From Pyrenula massariospora (Eukaryota > Ascomycota > Eurotiomycetes > Pyrenulales > Pyrenulaceae), in contig JAGFMI010000026.1 of NCBI GenBank assembly GCA_021030905.1, forward strand, positions 186,001 to 250,000: DNA of 64,000 bases, read 5' to 3'. Under the pieces are notes generated by a model. It did not search any database, had not been told where the DNA came from, and saw only the letters and a list, made by a program, of their open reading frames with translations. The position numbers and the translations under genes are program-made. This document shows, piece after piece, positions 1 to 11,091 of the stretch; the stretch's first letter is position 1, and each line of letters begins with the position of its first letter.

Positions 1-785
1 GGCCGAAAGAGAAGGGCATGATCAAGAGCCGTCTTCTTAAGACTTAGCAATTCGAGACAAAAGGAGGGCGAGGTATGGCTAAGGTCTAAGGAAAGAGAAA
101 AAGACAGTGGAATATCCTGTACAGATTGCCCTCTCGCTTTCAGAATTGACGCTGGGATGATACTAGATATCACTATAGCTATGAACCAAGGATCCTAAAT
201 ACGGTGAGACAATGCTTCAGTTATCTGGATCAATTTGCCGGAAAGGCTGTGAGAGCGGCCAGTACGTATGATGAATTGATCGGAGGCTCAGCATCAAATG
301 TTGAATCTTGAAGAGACAAATTTGCGTAAGATTATTAGAGTGATGCACATCAGCATTTATCTCAGTCGAAGGGTACTTGTAGAGGCCATCATTCTTTGCT
401 GTGGCTCGTTCATGGTCCCCGTGAAGCTTCTCCAAGCCTCTCGCCTTACGCAGGAGACTTAAACTTGCCAAGCTTTGCCCATCCGCCAAGCCCAGAGCTC
501 TGCCTGTTGCAGTACTTTTAGCCGCTGCGATGCTTCTCTAGGTAGTTTGCGAAAGCCAAACATTTACACATCTAACCCATGCGCTGAAACAGGCGATAGC
601 AACCCAAACCTTAGCGGTGTAAGTCTCTCTGTCTACCTATTCAAGTGCCTCATTTGGCACAGTTGCCCTATCCGGCCTCTTCCATTCACCATTTATCTCT
701 CCTTCGGCGCATGACCCTGTGACTACCACCCCACCGACCTCTCTGCGACCTCCTCTCTGCCTAATGCCTAGCACCGCCGCCCGCC
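1..785. other. Left-end stretch with no supported gene
   Basis: Only short overlapping reading frames are present (at most 90 codons) and none shows a recognisable motif or convincing splice sites. The last 100 bases or so are pyrimidine-rich, as is common just upstream of fungal start codons, and probably hold the promoter and leader of the gene starting at 786. Confidence 0.5.
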
Positions 786-2000
786 ATGGATTCTGCCTCC
801 GTCTCAGAATGGCTGTCAAACATTCAGCCGGAGGACCCCTCTCCTCCTGCTCTAAAAAGAAGAAAGCTCTCAGGAAGTGGGAGTGAATCCTACAGTGCCG
901 TCCTGAAGTCAGATCCGACCAGAGCCCTAGAAACAGTCACGCCTTCCGAGTCTCCCGATCAAGCCTTCCTCAAAGAGCCGATATTACTAGAAGAAGAAGC
1001 AGTACTGGAAGAGATGAGCGGCAATCGCCAAATGCCACCACCACCCAGCCCTTCCGAGACGGGCTCAAGGCGTGACTCGTTAGGAAGGACTAATAGTGCC
1101 CGCGCGTCCGCGGACAAAAAGGAGGCACCTTCTTACCGTCAAAATGTGTTAGAAATGAATGGCGTTTTTTTCAAACCACGGTCAGAAAAGCTGCCAATAG
1201 ACGTGTCGTCGGCATGGAAAGACATTTCTATGAAGGCAACAACAAATATCCCATCTGAGTTGGATAAAAATTCAAACAAAATGCTTGAGGAACTATACGA
1301 GTATCAGAGTGAAGACCCATCAGAAGGAGCCGCCCGCAGAATTATGGAGAATCACGGCCTATTTCCAAGCCCTGAGCCTGCTCGCGGATTGACTGTGAGA
1401 AATGGGATGCCGTTCAACCGGGAGGGACTTCCACGTTCTCGTTTCCCTGGCGTCCCTACAATTTCTGGCCCTAAGCCAGACCTATCCTACGGCTACAACC
1501 GGGACACCTTTCCGCCTGCCTCAAGGATATTCTGCAATCAACCGCTTTTTCAGCCTTCAAGCAATCTCGACTTTCCGTTTCTGGTAATCGAGGCCAAGTC
1601 CCAGCCCATGGGTACAAACGTTTGGCAAGCTGCCAATCAATGCGCGGGAGGAGGAAGTATTTGTGTTAATGCTGTCGCCAGCCTGCAGGACAGAGCGCAT
1701 GGTCTGCAACTTCCTCCAGATGCAGAAACCGGTACCCCCATCACATTCAGCCTAGCATTCGACACATATATTGCCTGGCTCCATGTGCATTGGAGAGATT
1801 CAGATGGTGAAAGGTTCTACGTCCAGCCTGTCCAAGACTACCGAATGTACGAGGTCGGTGACCTGGTTAAGATGCAAATGCATTTGAAAGCCATTGTTGA
1901 GTGGGGACTTGGTTCTCGTCTTGAAATGATCAAAAAGACGTTAGAAAGTGTGACTGCGGACACGGTGAATATGAGGAAACGAAGTTACAATGACGAGTGA
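786..2000 (+). CDS. Fungal PD-(D/E)XK nuclease-like protein (DUF7924-type)
   Basis: Intronless frame of 404 codons; the ATG lies in a good context (GCCATGG). The N-terminus (VSEWLSNIQP, then a KRRK patch near residue 25) and a long polar Ser/Pro-rich stretch to about residue 120 look disordered. The C-terminal half is folded: residues about 262-290 read FPFLVIEAKSQ, then a conserved NQCAGGGS stretch. The hydrophobic strand ending in E-A-K matches the E-x-K half of a PD-(D/E)XK nuclease active site, and the GGG loop is typical of the uncharacterised fungal family I know as DUF7924. Length and layout fit that family. Whether it cuts nucleic acid is not known; the nuclease link is inference from the motif. 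It stands alone, with 1.8 kb of empty sequence downstream. Confidence 0.8.
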   Translation: MDSASVSEWLSNIQPEDPSPPALKRRKLSGSGSESYSAVLKSDPTRALETVTPSESPDQAFLKEPILLEEEAVLEEMSGNRQMPPPPSPSETGSRRDSLGRTNSARASADKKEAPSYRQNVLEMNGVFFKPRSEKLPIDVSSAWKDISMKATTNIPSELDKNSNKMLEELYEYQSEDPSEGAARRIMENHGLFPSPEPARGLTVRNGMPFNREGLPRSRFPGVPTISGPKPDLSYGYNRDTFPPASRIFCNQPLFQPSSNLDFPFLVIEAKSQPMGTNVWQAANQCAGGGSICVNAVASLQDRAHGLQLPPDAETGTPITFSLAFDTYIAWLHVHWRDSDGERFYVQPVQDYRMYEVGDLVKMQMHLKAIVEWGLGSRLEMIKKTLESVTADTVNMRKRSYNDE

Positions 2001-3812
2001 ATGATGAGGATGTACATACTACATTGGGAAATGGCATCATGTACAGGATATGATATATTTAGACCACGGCATGTTTACAGAGAGAACAATTGATTGGAGC
2101 CTAGCAACAGCACACATCAAACACACGGCGCGTTCAATGGCTGGAATCACGCAGGCGACCTCTGCCCCTATGCTCCTTGTAGATTGACGATGGTGAGATG
2201 TGGTGGAGGACTTTAAGGCTACCGGGAAATAATGGCACTACCCAGACCAACTTGTGATCCATGGGCAAGCCATGTTTTACTATCTCTAACGGCTAGGTGC
2301 TTCTTGGCCAGCAGAAATCTCTGAGCGGAAGGCTAGTTACAGTTTGGCCTGGTCATGATCCCTAGACTACCATAAGGATTATTAAGTCTTTCATCTATTC
2401 TGTCTTAGCAAACCCCATGCTTCTTAACTCTCTCGCTTGCGTTTCACAATTCCCCTCATATCCACCTGAGAAAACTCTTCAACAACGCTGTAACTACGAT
2501 ACAGTCCACCAACATCTTTGCTTCATGCTCTAGCATGGATTTGCTCCGCTCTGTATCCACAAACCACGGGGCATCTCTTTGTTTCCCTAGGTCGAGGCAA
2601 TTCGGGATTCCTTTGAGAACCATGTACTTCGGAAAAGAGTAAGAAAAGATATGAACATGGAAGACTGGAACATACCCTGGCGGTAGTTTCTATTTTGGTT
2701 ACTCTCTCAACATCAGTCTTGACCGACTCTTGGCTGCTAACAGGAGCCGTTTAGCGATGAATGTCTTACTTGCGTCGTGCTAGCTGAACTGAAAAGATTT
2801 GCAGGGCAGCTCAGTCCAGGCTTGACCATCATCTCTTACGAATGTGGCGCAAGATCCTAAGGAGACAGTCCTGTTAATCGAGCTTTTTATTTCTAGCCAG
2901 CCATCCCTCTGCATATCAGGTTACACCTAGCGCATGCTGCGTGTAAAGGATCGAGATCCCGCGCAGATACTTTGAGCACATGCAAGAAAGCCGGAATGTC
3001 TGAAAATGTCTAGCCTGAATCCTCGTTGTCGGCCTCGTAGGTCTTGGAAAATGCATTTCGTTTTATGACGGCATCTTGGCATCTTGGCGTGAGCCATTTG
3101 AACACCTCGCATCGAGCTTAACCCAGAGGCACCATCTATACGAAGTACGATACCCTTGATTTTGTTCACCCTCGAAGCAGTTAGGCTCGGCTGCTATGCT
3201 AGGACTGAAATCCTTTGTGTAACGAATTTCGTTTAAGAGCAATTGAGGCAATGACTGTATACTTTCCTTTTGTCCGGATCCTTCGAAGCGCAAACAATTC
3301 CCATTTAAAGGCAACGTCATGTAATCGATTGCCTAAGCCGGACGAGCAACGGATCTTCGCGAAGTCGACCATCTCCTTCGACTAGGATACTTAGTAAATC
3401 GTCCTGCGAGATGTCCGCTTACTAAAGGTCACGGCTGACTGAGCGCAGAGCCAAGCCGATGCCGAGCACGAAAATGCAGCTCCGGATCTGGAAATTGCAC
3501 ATCTTAACCCCGCGACTAGATTTACGATCAGGTACCGATCAGACCAGGATAGATCCTTGGTGACATTTTTTGACTACCGACGCAAAACTCGTTGCCTGGC
3601 GGGTTGGCTTTATCCATCTGATCCTTGTGTCAATCATAGTGAAGCATGCAAGGTTCAACCGTGCATGAGAGTGTGAATGCGGTTTCCAACGTCATAGCAG
3701 CGGCAGCGGTCAAGAGCTCAAGAGCTCCATGCCATAAAGGTAGGTAGCTGTCTCTCTAGCTTTAGAAGCCTCAAGCTCCTATGTTTGGTGTTCTTTATGT
3801 TTCTCGTCAGTC
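2001..3812. other. Intergenic stretch, no gene seen
   Basis: About 1.8 kb between the PD-(D/E)XK-like gene and the first carboxylesterase. Reading frames are short (85 codons or fewer), overlap on opposite strands, and carry no motif. A small direct repeat of AAGAGCTC occurs near 3713-3730. The final few hundred bases are the probable promoter of the carboxylesterase. Confidence 0.45.
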
Positions 3813-5664
3813 ATGCCGTTCGCAATTTGGTTCGTTATGCGGCTGTTGCTCTGCCTCCCTTTTCTCCTCTCGTTCTCCATCGCTCAATCCTCTCCCCCAA
3901 CCGTCGACCTAGGCTACGTCAAATACACCGGCTACACGAACAACACAGCAGGCATAAACTACTACCGCGGCATCCGCTACGCGCAGTCCCCGACAGGCTC
4001 CCTCCGTTGGCAAAAGCCCGTTTCTATCGAGCAAAACAACACTTACAACGGCTCGACTCTCGACGCCTCCCAGCTCGCTCCTGCATGCTACGCCAGCATC
4101 CCCAAATGGGGCTCGTCAGCCTTCTTCGGCTCCGAGGCCCCCCAAGGCTTCTCTGAAGACTGTCTCGCTCTCGACGTCCTCGTCCCCTCCAACCCAGCCT
4201 CCAACTCCCTAGCGGTCCTCGTCCAGATCCACGGCGGCGGCTACACCCTCGGCAACGCCGAGACCTACCCCGGCGACGCCCTCGTCCACGCCTCCGCCGG
4301 CAAGCTGATCTACGTCTCCCTGCAATACCGCCTCGGCCTCTTCGGCTTCCTGGGTGGCAGCGCGATCGCCGGCGCCGGCGCCCGCAACGCGGGGCTGCTC
4401 GACCAACGCGCCGCGCTCGACTGGGTGCAGCGCAACATCCGCGCCTTCGGCGGGGACCCCGCGCGGGTCACCGTCTGGGGCGGGTCCGCGGGCGGCGGGT
4501 CGGTGTCGTACCAGCTGCTGGCCAACGGGGCGGCGGATGAGCCGCCGTTCAGCGCCGCGATCACGGAGTATCCGTGGTGGCAGCCGCTGCTGGAGGATGC
4601 GGTGCAGGAGCGGCAGTATGAGACCGCGCTGGGGCTGGCGGGGTGTGCGGATCTTGGGTGTCTAAGGGCGGTGCCGGCGGAGGTGCTGGCGCAGGTTAAT
4701 CAGGGGGTGGAGAATGTGAGCTATCCCGGCCCCGGGTACGGGTATGGGTTGTTCTACTTTGGACCGGTGGTTGATGGGGTGTTTCTGAGGGACTTGCCGG
4801 ATATAGAGTTCAAGAAGGGCAATTTTCACAAGGTGCCGCTGATTGTTGATCACGATGCATTTGAGGGCGTGGTCTTCTCGAATATGACACAGACCACCGA
4901 GGTAGATGAGACTATGGACGTAAGTCTTCCCATTTGCTGTTAGGATTCCAAGAGCTGACCAGAGCGAAGGCGCAATTCATATTCCCAAGCGCCACACCAA
5001 CCTTCTTCACCAGGCTGTACGAGCTCTATTCACCGTCCGCTTTCAACTCAACTTTCTTCCAGAGACAGACGTGGTTCGGAGACTTCATGATTAATTGTAA
5101 GCCTCCTGGCCCTGTTCATTGAAGAAATTCCTCTCTTGCCACTTCTTGCTTTAGACGGCTCAAATCAGTACTCCCATGATCTATTCTCCAAATCTCTTCG
5201 AATCCCTCTGTCAAAATCATCTCAAACTCCTCCATGCTAACCCTTCCCCAACAGGCCCAACCTACCAAATCTCCTCCGCCGCCCTCTCCCACTCCTCCAC
5301 CTCCCCATCCACCACACCCCTCTACAAACTGACCTTCGCCTCCGGCTCCCAGCTCCACGGCGCCACGCTCCCCTTCCTGAGCTCCAACACCACCGACTGG
5401 CCCGCCGCGTCCAACCAGACCCTCGCCCAGATCATGTCCAGCTACTGGGTGTCGTTCGCCGTGTCGGAGACCCACGACCCGAACGAGTTGAGAGTGAGCG
5501 GGGCGCCGGTTTGGGGGAGATACGGAGACGGCGGAGCGACGGCGGATGAAGTGGGGTTTGATGTTTTGGGTGTTACGGATGGGGGAATTGCGATGGGGAG
5601 GGATCCGGATGTTGGGGGTAGGTGTGACTTTTGGGGTGGGCAAGGGTTGATTAGTCGGAACTGA
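3813..5664 (+). CDS. Secreted type-B carboxylesterase (lipase family), copy 1
   Basis: Alpha/beta-hydrolase of the fungal carboxylesterase type B family, about 547 residues, the usual length. My model joins 3813-4919, 4970-5096 and 5255-5664; both introns have GT..AG ends and the frame closes exactly. A hydrophobic N-terminal segment (MRLLLCLPFLLSFSIAQ from the alternative ATG at 3837) is a likely signal peptide, so the product is probably secreted. The oxyanion-hole motif HGGGY lies near residue 139, the nucleophile elbow GGSAGGGS near residue 225, the acid in the DHDAFEG loop near 350, and the His probably in GSQLHGAT in the last exon. Oddity: the elbow reads G-G-S where most relatives, including copy 2 at 11 kb, have G-E-S. 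The substrate cannot be predicted. Exon 1 is very GC-rich, with C-rich and G-rich halves. A further 45-nt intron at 5210-5254 was considered but breaks the frame. Confidence 0.9.
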
Positions 5665-5754
5665 GTGGGGTTGATCTGATATGTGTTGATCTATAGGTGG
5701 CTTGTAAATGGAGAGCTTGGATACATATATTGAGGAGATTATAACACCAGTTTA

Positions 5755-7047
5755 TCATTCCATGCCGGGTTCTCTCCTTTCCCATGTGCCATATTCGACC
5801 CGTTCCCACTCTTTCGGCAGGTGTTCGGTGAGGGTGGTGACTAGCTCATTCCCAAGCGGAGCGTCAGGCTCGATGTCTTTGACTCGCCATCTTCGTAATT
5901 TGCCTTCTTTGCCGAGGAAATCGACTGTATGCCAGACCAAGTTGTAGCTCGTATGAAACTCCATCCAGGCATCATTCATGTCAACCTTAGCCATGTTCTC
6001 CTTGCCTTCTTCTAAGATGATATTTACATCTGAGCTATGACATAGCTTTGTTGTGAGGGTATGAATATTGGTCATCTTGCGAATATTCTTAAGAACGTCA
6101 TCGACGTGGTTGTAAAATGGGAAGATGGCAGTATATTCGAATGATTGAAGAGACGCAAAGCAGAGGTCAGGCGGGCATTCTGTGTAAGCAAAAGGGAATG
6201 GGCGGAGGTTCAATGACGCAAAGAGCGACGGAGTGCGGCGCAAAAAATATTCGTAGAAGCTGTAGGCCTTGAGGCTAGAACCCTCGTTGATGGAGATTGA
6301 ACTCCACCGTGTGAGGGTCCAAATACTGGCCTCGTCAGGATTCAGATAGGCGGACTCGTCGATGACAGAGCCAGCAGGGCGGTGGAAGCGGAAAATGTGG
6401 TATGGAGAATTAAAAGCGAATTCTTCGGAGTCGCTTATGGGGACTTTGAAGATTGGGCTCGCGGTAACGGGATAGGACAGAATCGTGAGGGTTGTGAGTT
6501 TGAGCAACGTTTTGAGTAAGCGAGCCCACCAGATTGGATGCCGTTGGTCTGAAGTTATTGACGCATCCAGGACAGCGGTGACCGTTTGAATATGGTTGGA
6601 AAGACTAAAATCCAGAATGAAAGCGAGAAAGCTCGTTAGCTGGACCGGGTCAAGGCGCGAGTGTCGGAACAGCCGCCGTATGGCGAGAGCTCGAAGGGTA
6701 TGACACGTGAGAGAAATCGATTTGAGGGGAGGTACGATGCATGACTTTGTCAGACTGAGCGAAGGACGGTCGTTGTGTCTAAGCTCAGACGGAGGCTCCG
6801 CATCGATGAAGGAGAGGATGTACTCGATGAGTTCATTGGGCAAACTCTCAAGCCTGGTACGACTCATCCCCCTTTCGTGCACCGACTCACGAAGTTCGCT
6901 ATAGACTTCTTCGAGAGGTCCCTCCGGTGAGAAAATCCGGAGCGTAGGCTGTGCTTTCCCACAATGGACGCCTGCGGCGGTGAAACGGTAGGGGTTGTCG
7001 AGTCCCATTTCGGGAAACTTTGATGCCTGTCCCTGGTTGCAAATCAT
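5755..7047 (-). CDS. F-box protein
   Basis: Intronless frame of 430 codons. The F-box is clear at residues 66-82 (RLESLPNELIEYILSFI), followed by a conserved helix SISLTCHTLRALAIRRLF near residue 110. F-box proteins usually bind Skp1 and bring a target to an SCF ubiquitin ligase. The remaining 300 residues have no repeats (no LRR, WD40 or Kelch) that would name a target. The start is uncertain: ATG 6867 (MSRTRLESLPNEL) puts the F-box at the extreme N-terminus as in many fungal relatives, ATG 7008 is intermediate, and 7047 is the longest. It converges on the carboxylesterase with only about 90 bases between ends. It lacks the signature motifs of families A and B in this window, so it is not one of those paralogs. 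Confidence 0.8.
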   Translation of the reverse strand: MICNQGQASKFPEMGLDNPYRFTAAGVHCGKAQPTLRIFSPEGPLEEVYSELRESVHERGMSRTRLESLPNELIEYILSFIDAEPPSELRHNDRPSLSLTKSCIVPPLKSISLTCHTLRALAIRRLFRHSRLDPVQLTSFLAFILDFSLSNHIQTVTAVLDASITSDQRHPIWWARLLKTLLKLTTLTILSYPVTASPIFKVPISDSEEFAFNSPYHIFRFHRPAGSVIDESAYLNPDEASIWTLTRWSSISINEGSSLKAYSFYEYFLRRTPSLFASLNLRPFPFAYTECPPDLCFASLQSFEYTAIFPFYNHVDDVLKNIRKMTNIHTLTTKLCHSSDVNIILEEGKENMAKVDMNDAWMEFHTSYNLVWHTVDFLGKEGKLRRWRVKDIEPDAPLGNELVTTLTEHLPKEWERVEYGTWERREPGME

Positions 7048-7493
7048 CCAAGTACCGAGCCATATGCTGCAACCTCAGAGTGCCAAGCCAGACCGCACGT
7101 TTATCAATGCATATTGCAAAACAGCAACCCATGGTCTGGAAAAAGGCCTCCAGGTTCTCTGTGGGGTTAGCGGATACCCCATGGCGTCAACGTTGCGGGG
7201 CACAGATATCCGCCCGTTCAACGTCTCTCTTTCCATTGGGTACACAGTTTTGCAGCAAGCCCGGTACGCCTCGTGCCTCGAAATGACGTCCCAAAACATC
7301 TGCCGAAGAGTGGGATCGCTTCGTCAAAGAACAGGTGACAATCATGGCAATACCACTGCAACGGGCCCTTCCGCAGGGCTATGGCACGGCAGTTCAAATA
7401 ACGAAGTCTCCTCCATGAAGAGGGCAAGGCAGCACTCGAGTCTACCGACGCCTGGCAAGACATTCTCAAGACCTGCAAATTTCTTCTTGAAAA
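7048..7493. other. Divergent promoter region between F-box and MetE-like genes
   Basis: About 450 bases between two divergently transcribed genes. Open frames cross it on both strands (longest 179 codons, 6995-7534, plus strand) but they overlap the flanking genes out of frame and have no motif. No regulatory site could be named with confidence. Confidence 0.4.
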
Positions 7494-8747
7494 ATGTCAT
7501 TTTCACTACACCGCAATCCTCCCTTCCGCGCTGAGCACCTGGGCTCCCTCCTGCGAACCGACAAGCTTCTCGACACTCGCCATGCTTGGGAAGCGGGCAA
7601 GGCACAACAAGCAGACCTCGCTAGCATTGAGGATGGCGATATTAAAGAGATAGTGAAGGTGCAACAGGATCTCGGGTTTCATGCTATCACGGATGGAGAG
7701 TATAGGAGGCATAGTACGCTAAGAGAAGCCCGTCTGGATGTATTCTAAATTTTTACAGTGTTCTGGGGCTCTTTCTGGCCAGGCCTTGAAGGGATGAAAG
7801 AGATAAAAAACCCCGACCCTGAAATTTTTCGCATGTATCTACCAGACATTGCTGCCTTCACCGAGTCGGGACACAAACCGGGAGAATCCGTCATCTGTAC
7901 CGGCAAGATTAAGCACGTTGGTTCAACATACACGGAACAATTTGATTTTTTGAAGAAACTTGTTCCTGCGAGCGAAGTAAAAAATCTCAAGCTCACCCTT
8001 GCGGCACCTAATTGGTACCATTTGCGTTACAAGGAAGGCAGAGCATATCCAAAAGATACCTACGCCAATGACCTCGAGTACTTTGCCGACATCGCCAAAG
8101 CCTATCAGGCAGAGCTTCAGATCCTCTACGACCACGGCGTCCGCAATGTCCAGTTCGACGACCCGAATCTAGCCTACTTCTGCTCCGAGTCTATGCTCGA
8201 GGGCTGGAAGAAGGACTCGCTGAACACGAAGACAACCGATCAGCTACTTGGCGAGTACATTGATTTGTACAACGCCTGTATATCCAAAGCGCCAGCGGAC
8301 ATGCATTTTGGCGTTCACATCTGCCGTGGCAACTTCGTCAACAGTCGGCACTTCTCCGAAGGTGGCTACGACCGGATTGCGATCAAACTCTTCCAGGAGA
8401 TGAACATGCATACGTACTACCTCGAGTACGATACGCCGCGCGCGGGAGGCTTCGAACCCTTGAAATCCCTGCCAAAGAATAAGAACGTCATCCTCGGGGT
8501 GATTACGAGCAAGTTCCCTGAGATGGAGGATCCAGGCAAGATGAAGCAGAGAGTGTTGGACGCCGCGAAATTCATCGCCGAGGGAAGCGGACAGTCAGTA
8601 GAGGAGGCGTTGAAACGGTGCGGTGTCAGTCCTCAGTGTGGATTTGCTAGCCATAGTAGTGGGAACGCGGTCAAGAGACCGGACATGATCAACAAGCTAA
8701 AGTTGGTGAGGCAAGTCGCAGATAGCATCTGGCCTGGCGAGCCATGA
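7494..8747 (+). CDS. Short MetE-like (cobalamin-independent methionine synthase C-terminal domain) methyltransferase
   Basis: Two exons, 7494-7713 and 7759-8747, around a 45-nt intron; the joined codon gives ..DGEYRRHMFWGSFWPG.., a continuity typical of the family. The product has 402 residues and consists of one (beta/alpha)8 barrel like the C-terminal half of MetE. All four zinc ligands known from MetE appear present in order: H260 and C262 (VHICRGN), E296 (YYLEYD) and C367 (PQCGF). It should therefore still bind zinc and activate a thiol. The N-terminal MetE domain is absent, as in the bacterial YxjG type and many fungal relatives, so polyglutamyl-folate-dependent methionine synthesis is not assured; another methyl donor or thiol acceptor is possible. 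The start MSFSLHRNPPFRAEHLGSLLR is the usual opening of this subgroup. Confidence 0.9.
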
Positions 8748-9781
8748 TCCACTATGTTAGATCTAGAGATATCATGTCGTTTAGAGTTTCATCCAATTCA
8801 ACCGTGCTGCCCAATGTTAATGTTGTCAAAGGCTTTTCAAGACATACGCGAGACTTGAATAAGTCAAATGCCTAAAAGGATGTCCGTATTACCCTATGGC
8901 AATAGCAGAGGAGTAAGTGAAAGTGTGGCAGCCTTATGCCCTTCGCCGTACGAAAGGCATGGTTTGTGCCAGAGATGCCTCACATCAATCACCACATATG
9001 TACAAGGCTTGATAGGAAATATCAAGGCATATCTTCCCTGGAAGCTTTTCCGCAAACTTTTCTAGCACATGCCACAAGGCTTTATCCGGACAATAGTAGC
9101 TGTTTTCGCTTTCACCGCGAATAGTGAGTCTACTAGCGAGAGGGCTTCAGAGCTGGCAGTCAGAGCTTGTCGTGGTCGACTGTCGACGAGTGCTAAACTT
9201 CACAGAGTCTCCATGGAATCCTCATCGCCTTTCGATTACTACGCTGGCAGATCTTGACGAGTTTCCTACGAACCACGTTGCGGCAGGATATATTGCTGGC
9301 GCTTTGCTTTCCAGAGCTCACATAGGTGATGTGTAGGTTCGTGACGTCCCAAAGGCGCCTGAATCCAGCCATACATGGAGGCTAGGGATGTCGTTTGATC
9401 TCGCCACCTGGTTAGAGAAGAGGAAATTGTCTACAGATGGTCGACCATAAGCTAGTGCCATCGTGCAGTCCCTTTTCGCTTCTAACGCTGCAAAAGCAGA
9501 TCTTTTTCACCATAGTGTCTTTTTCATGGTTTACTGTCGAGCTTTGTTCACTGACTCTGATTCACAATGATCATTGTGGTGGGCTGTCAGCACCAGGTTA
9601 TAGCAATTTACCGTGGCTGGCACAGTTCTTCCTGGACGGAAATCTTCTTAGAGGATTAGCGTATATAACAAGGCGATTTATTTCATCAACATCTTTCGCC
9701 CATGCTCCGGAGATTCCCACAGACCACTGAGCATTGTGCAAACCTCGACCCATCCATGAGACACATCATAACTTTTCGAAA
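8748..9781. other. Intergenic stretch, no gene seen
   Basis: About 1 kb with only short frames (97 codons or fewer) and no motif. The end nearest 9782 is presumably the promoter of the family A gene there. Confidence 0.4.
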
Positions 9782-10480
9782 ATGGCACCCTCTGTGTCGT
9801 TCACTCTTGCAGGCCGCCCAAATGAATCCAAGGACGGGTCATCGAAGACACCTTTAATACCAATACCCAAAGATGTGAAACTTCCTTCCGCAAAACGTTC
9901 ATGGAGAGTCGCGATAGGTTCTCCAAACAGAAATCGCTTCCAGGGACTGCCAATACAGATCCAAATCACCATATTCAACCACCTCGCCCAATCAAAAGAC
10001 GGAAGCCGATCAGAGTAGGCGTTCCAGCTCTCAAAAGCAATGGAGCGCAGTCTAAGTAGAGCAAGCTCCTCAAAAGGCAGACGCAAGAAAGCCAGAGCAC
10101 CCCCCATGGACAGACTCACACAGAACACGCACGACCTCGTCAACCCAGCGATGACCTGTAAGTCCCTCCTCTCCGTCGCGATGCTGATCCGTATCCTAGA
10201 GCCCGAGCCGTTCCTGCCTGAGCTACAAGAGCAACGCTACCCCAAGATCATGACCTGGTGCGGACGATGCCGGAAGATGTGCGCGGAGGGCGGATATCAT
10301 TCACAGAGGGGGGATTGGGCGGTTCGACGGGGCAAGATGCTGGGCCGTGGACGGCCGCTGAGTATCACAGTGTTCTGTCCGGCGCAGGCGCCGAGTCCAC
10401 TGGTGGAGGGGATGAGGGGGTTGATTGAGGGGGATCTTGAGAGGGATGGACTGAGGGGGGATTGTAAGTGGTTTGATTGA
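9782..10480 (+). CDS. Family A F-box / Cys-His protein, copy A1 (intact only if a weak intron is spliced)
   Basis: First of five family A genes. From ATG 9782: the N-terminal motif TPLIPIPK (equivalent to ALhhIP in the others), an F-box (RFQGLPIQIQITIFNHLA), a helix MTCKSLLSVAMLIRILEPEPF, and the Cys-His block CGRCRKMCAEGGYHS with W six residues after the His and a Cys 26 residues after it. Two things are odd. The intron found after the IP-x motif in the other four copies is missing here. And a TAG at 10016-10018 interrupts the frame in the linker after the F-box. A 45-nt GT..AG segment at 10015-10059 (donor GTAGGC) would remove the stop and keep the frame, giving 217 residues like its relatives; otherwise this is a nonsense-mutated copy. 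The 3' part is strongly G-rich on the coding strand. Confidence 0.6.
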
Positions 10481-11091
10481 CTGCTTGAGCTGGTTTTGGG
10501 TAGATTCACCCAAGGTGAGAATAACCGAAAGTTGGATGAGCATCTGTCGAATTGATGATCTTTAGGATGGGAGGGGAGCTAAGCTTTCAGTAGGACCAGA
10601 TCGGCCAGTATTAGTGTTTGAAAGCATTTAGATTCTACTGGTAGCTAAGGGAATTGGTGAGAGCATACTGTGTACGTCACTCCAAAACGAGCCGTCACTC
10701 TGTCATTGAACCTTACTTGTCAGCAATCTGACTGTCAATGAGCCACATTTCGATCCAAGAGGGTAGTTTGAACGTGCAGATCGCCAAGATCGCCATCAAG
10801 CCGTCACCACATATTATAGTTTAAATGTTTTTTTCTAATGTAAGTTCCAAACATATTTAGCCGGAGCACAACAGGGTCTAGGATAGGGGTTATTGCATTG
10901 GGAGAACGTAGAGCAGTAGCTAACATCGAAGTCTGACTTGAAAAAGAGTAAGGAAAGGGTTATGAGGATCTTCTCAGAGTGAATGGTCATCTTGATACAG
11001 ATTAATACTAACAGACTGAGAGAAGGATAGAATCGAAAAGTGTGCCAAGTGTAGGGCTAAATAATCCATGGTTTGGGGTGAGGCAGCTGGC
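10481..11091. other. Intergenic stretch between convergent genes
   Basis: About 600 bases between the ends of A1 and the second carboxylesterase. No frame with a motif. It must hold both 3' ends, but no specific signal can be pinned down. Confidence 0.4.

Noticed and set aside
5210-5254. Extra 45-nt intron and small exon in carboxylesterase copy 1
   Set aside because: It has a good branch-like site, but using it shifts the last exon out of frame; a single 158-nt intron gives the expected CPTY continuity.
5116-5643. 175-codon minus-strand frame, Gly/Val-rich
   Set aside because: It lies opposite the second intron and last exon of carboxylesterase copy 1 and mirrors their skewed composition.
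6995-7534. 179-codon plus-strand frame between the F-box and MetE-like genes
   Set aside because: It overlaps the start of both neighbours out of frame and shows no motif; chance frame in a promoter.
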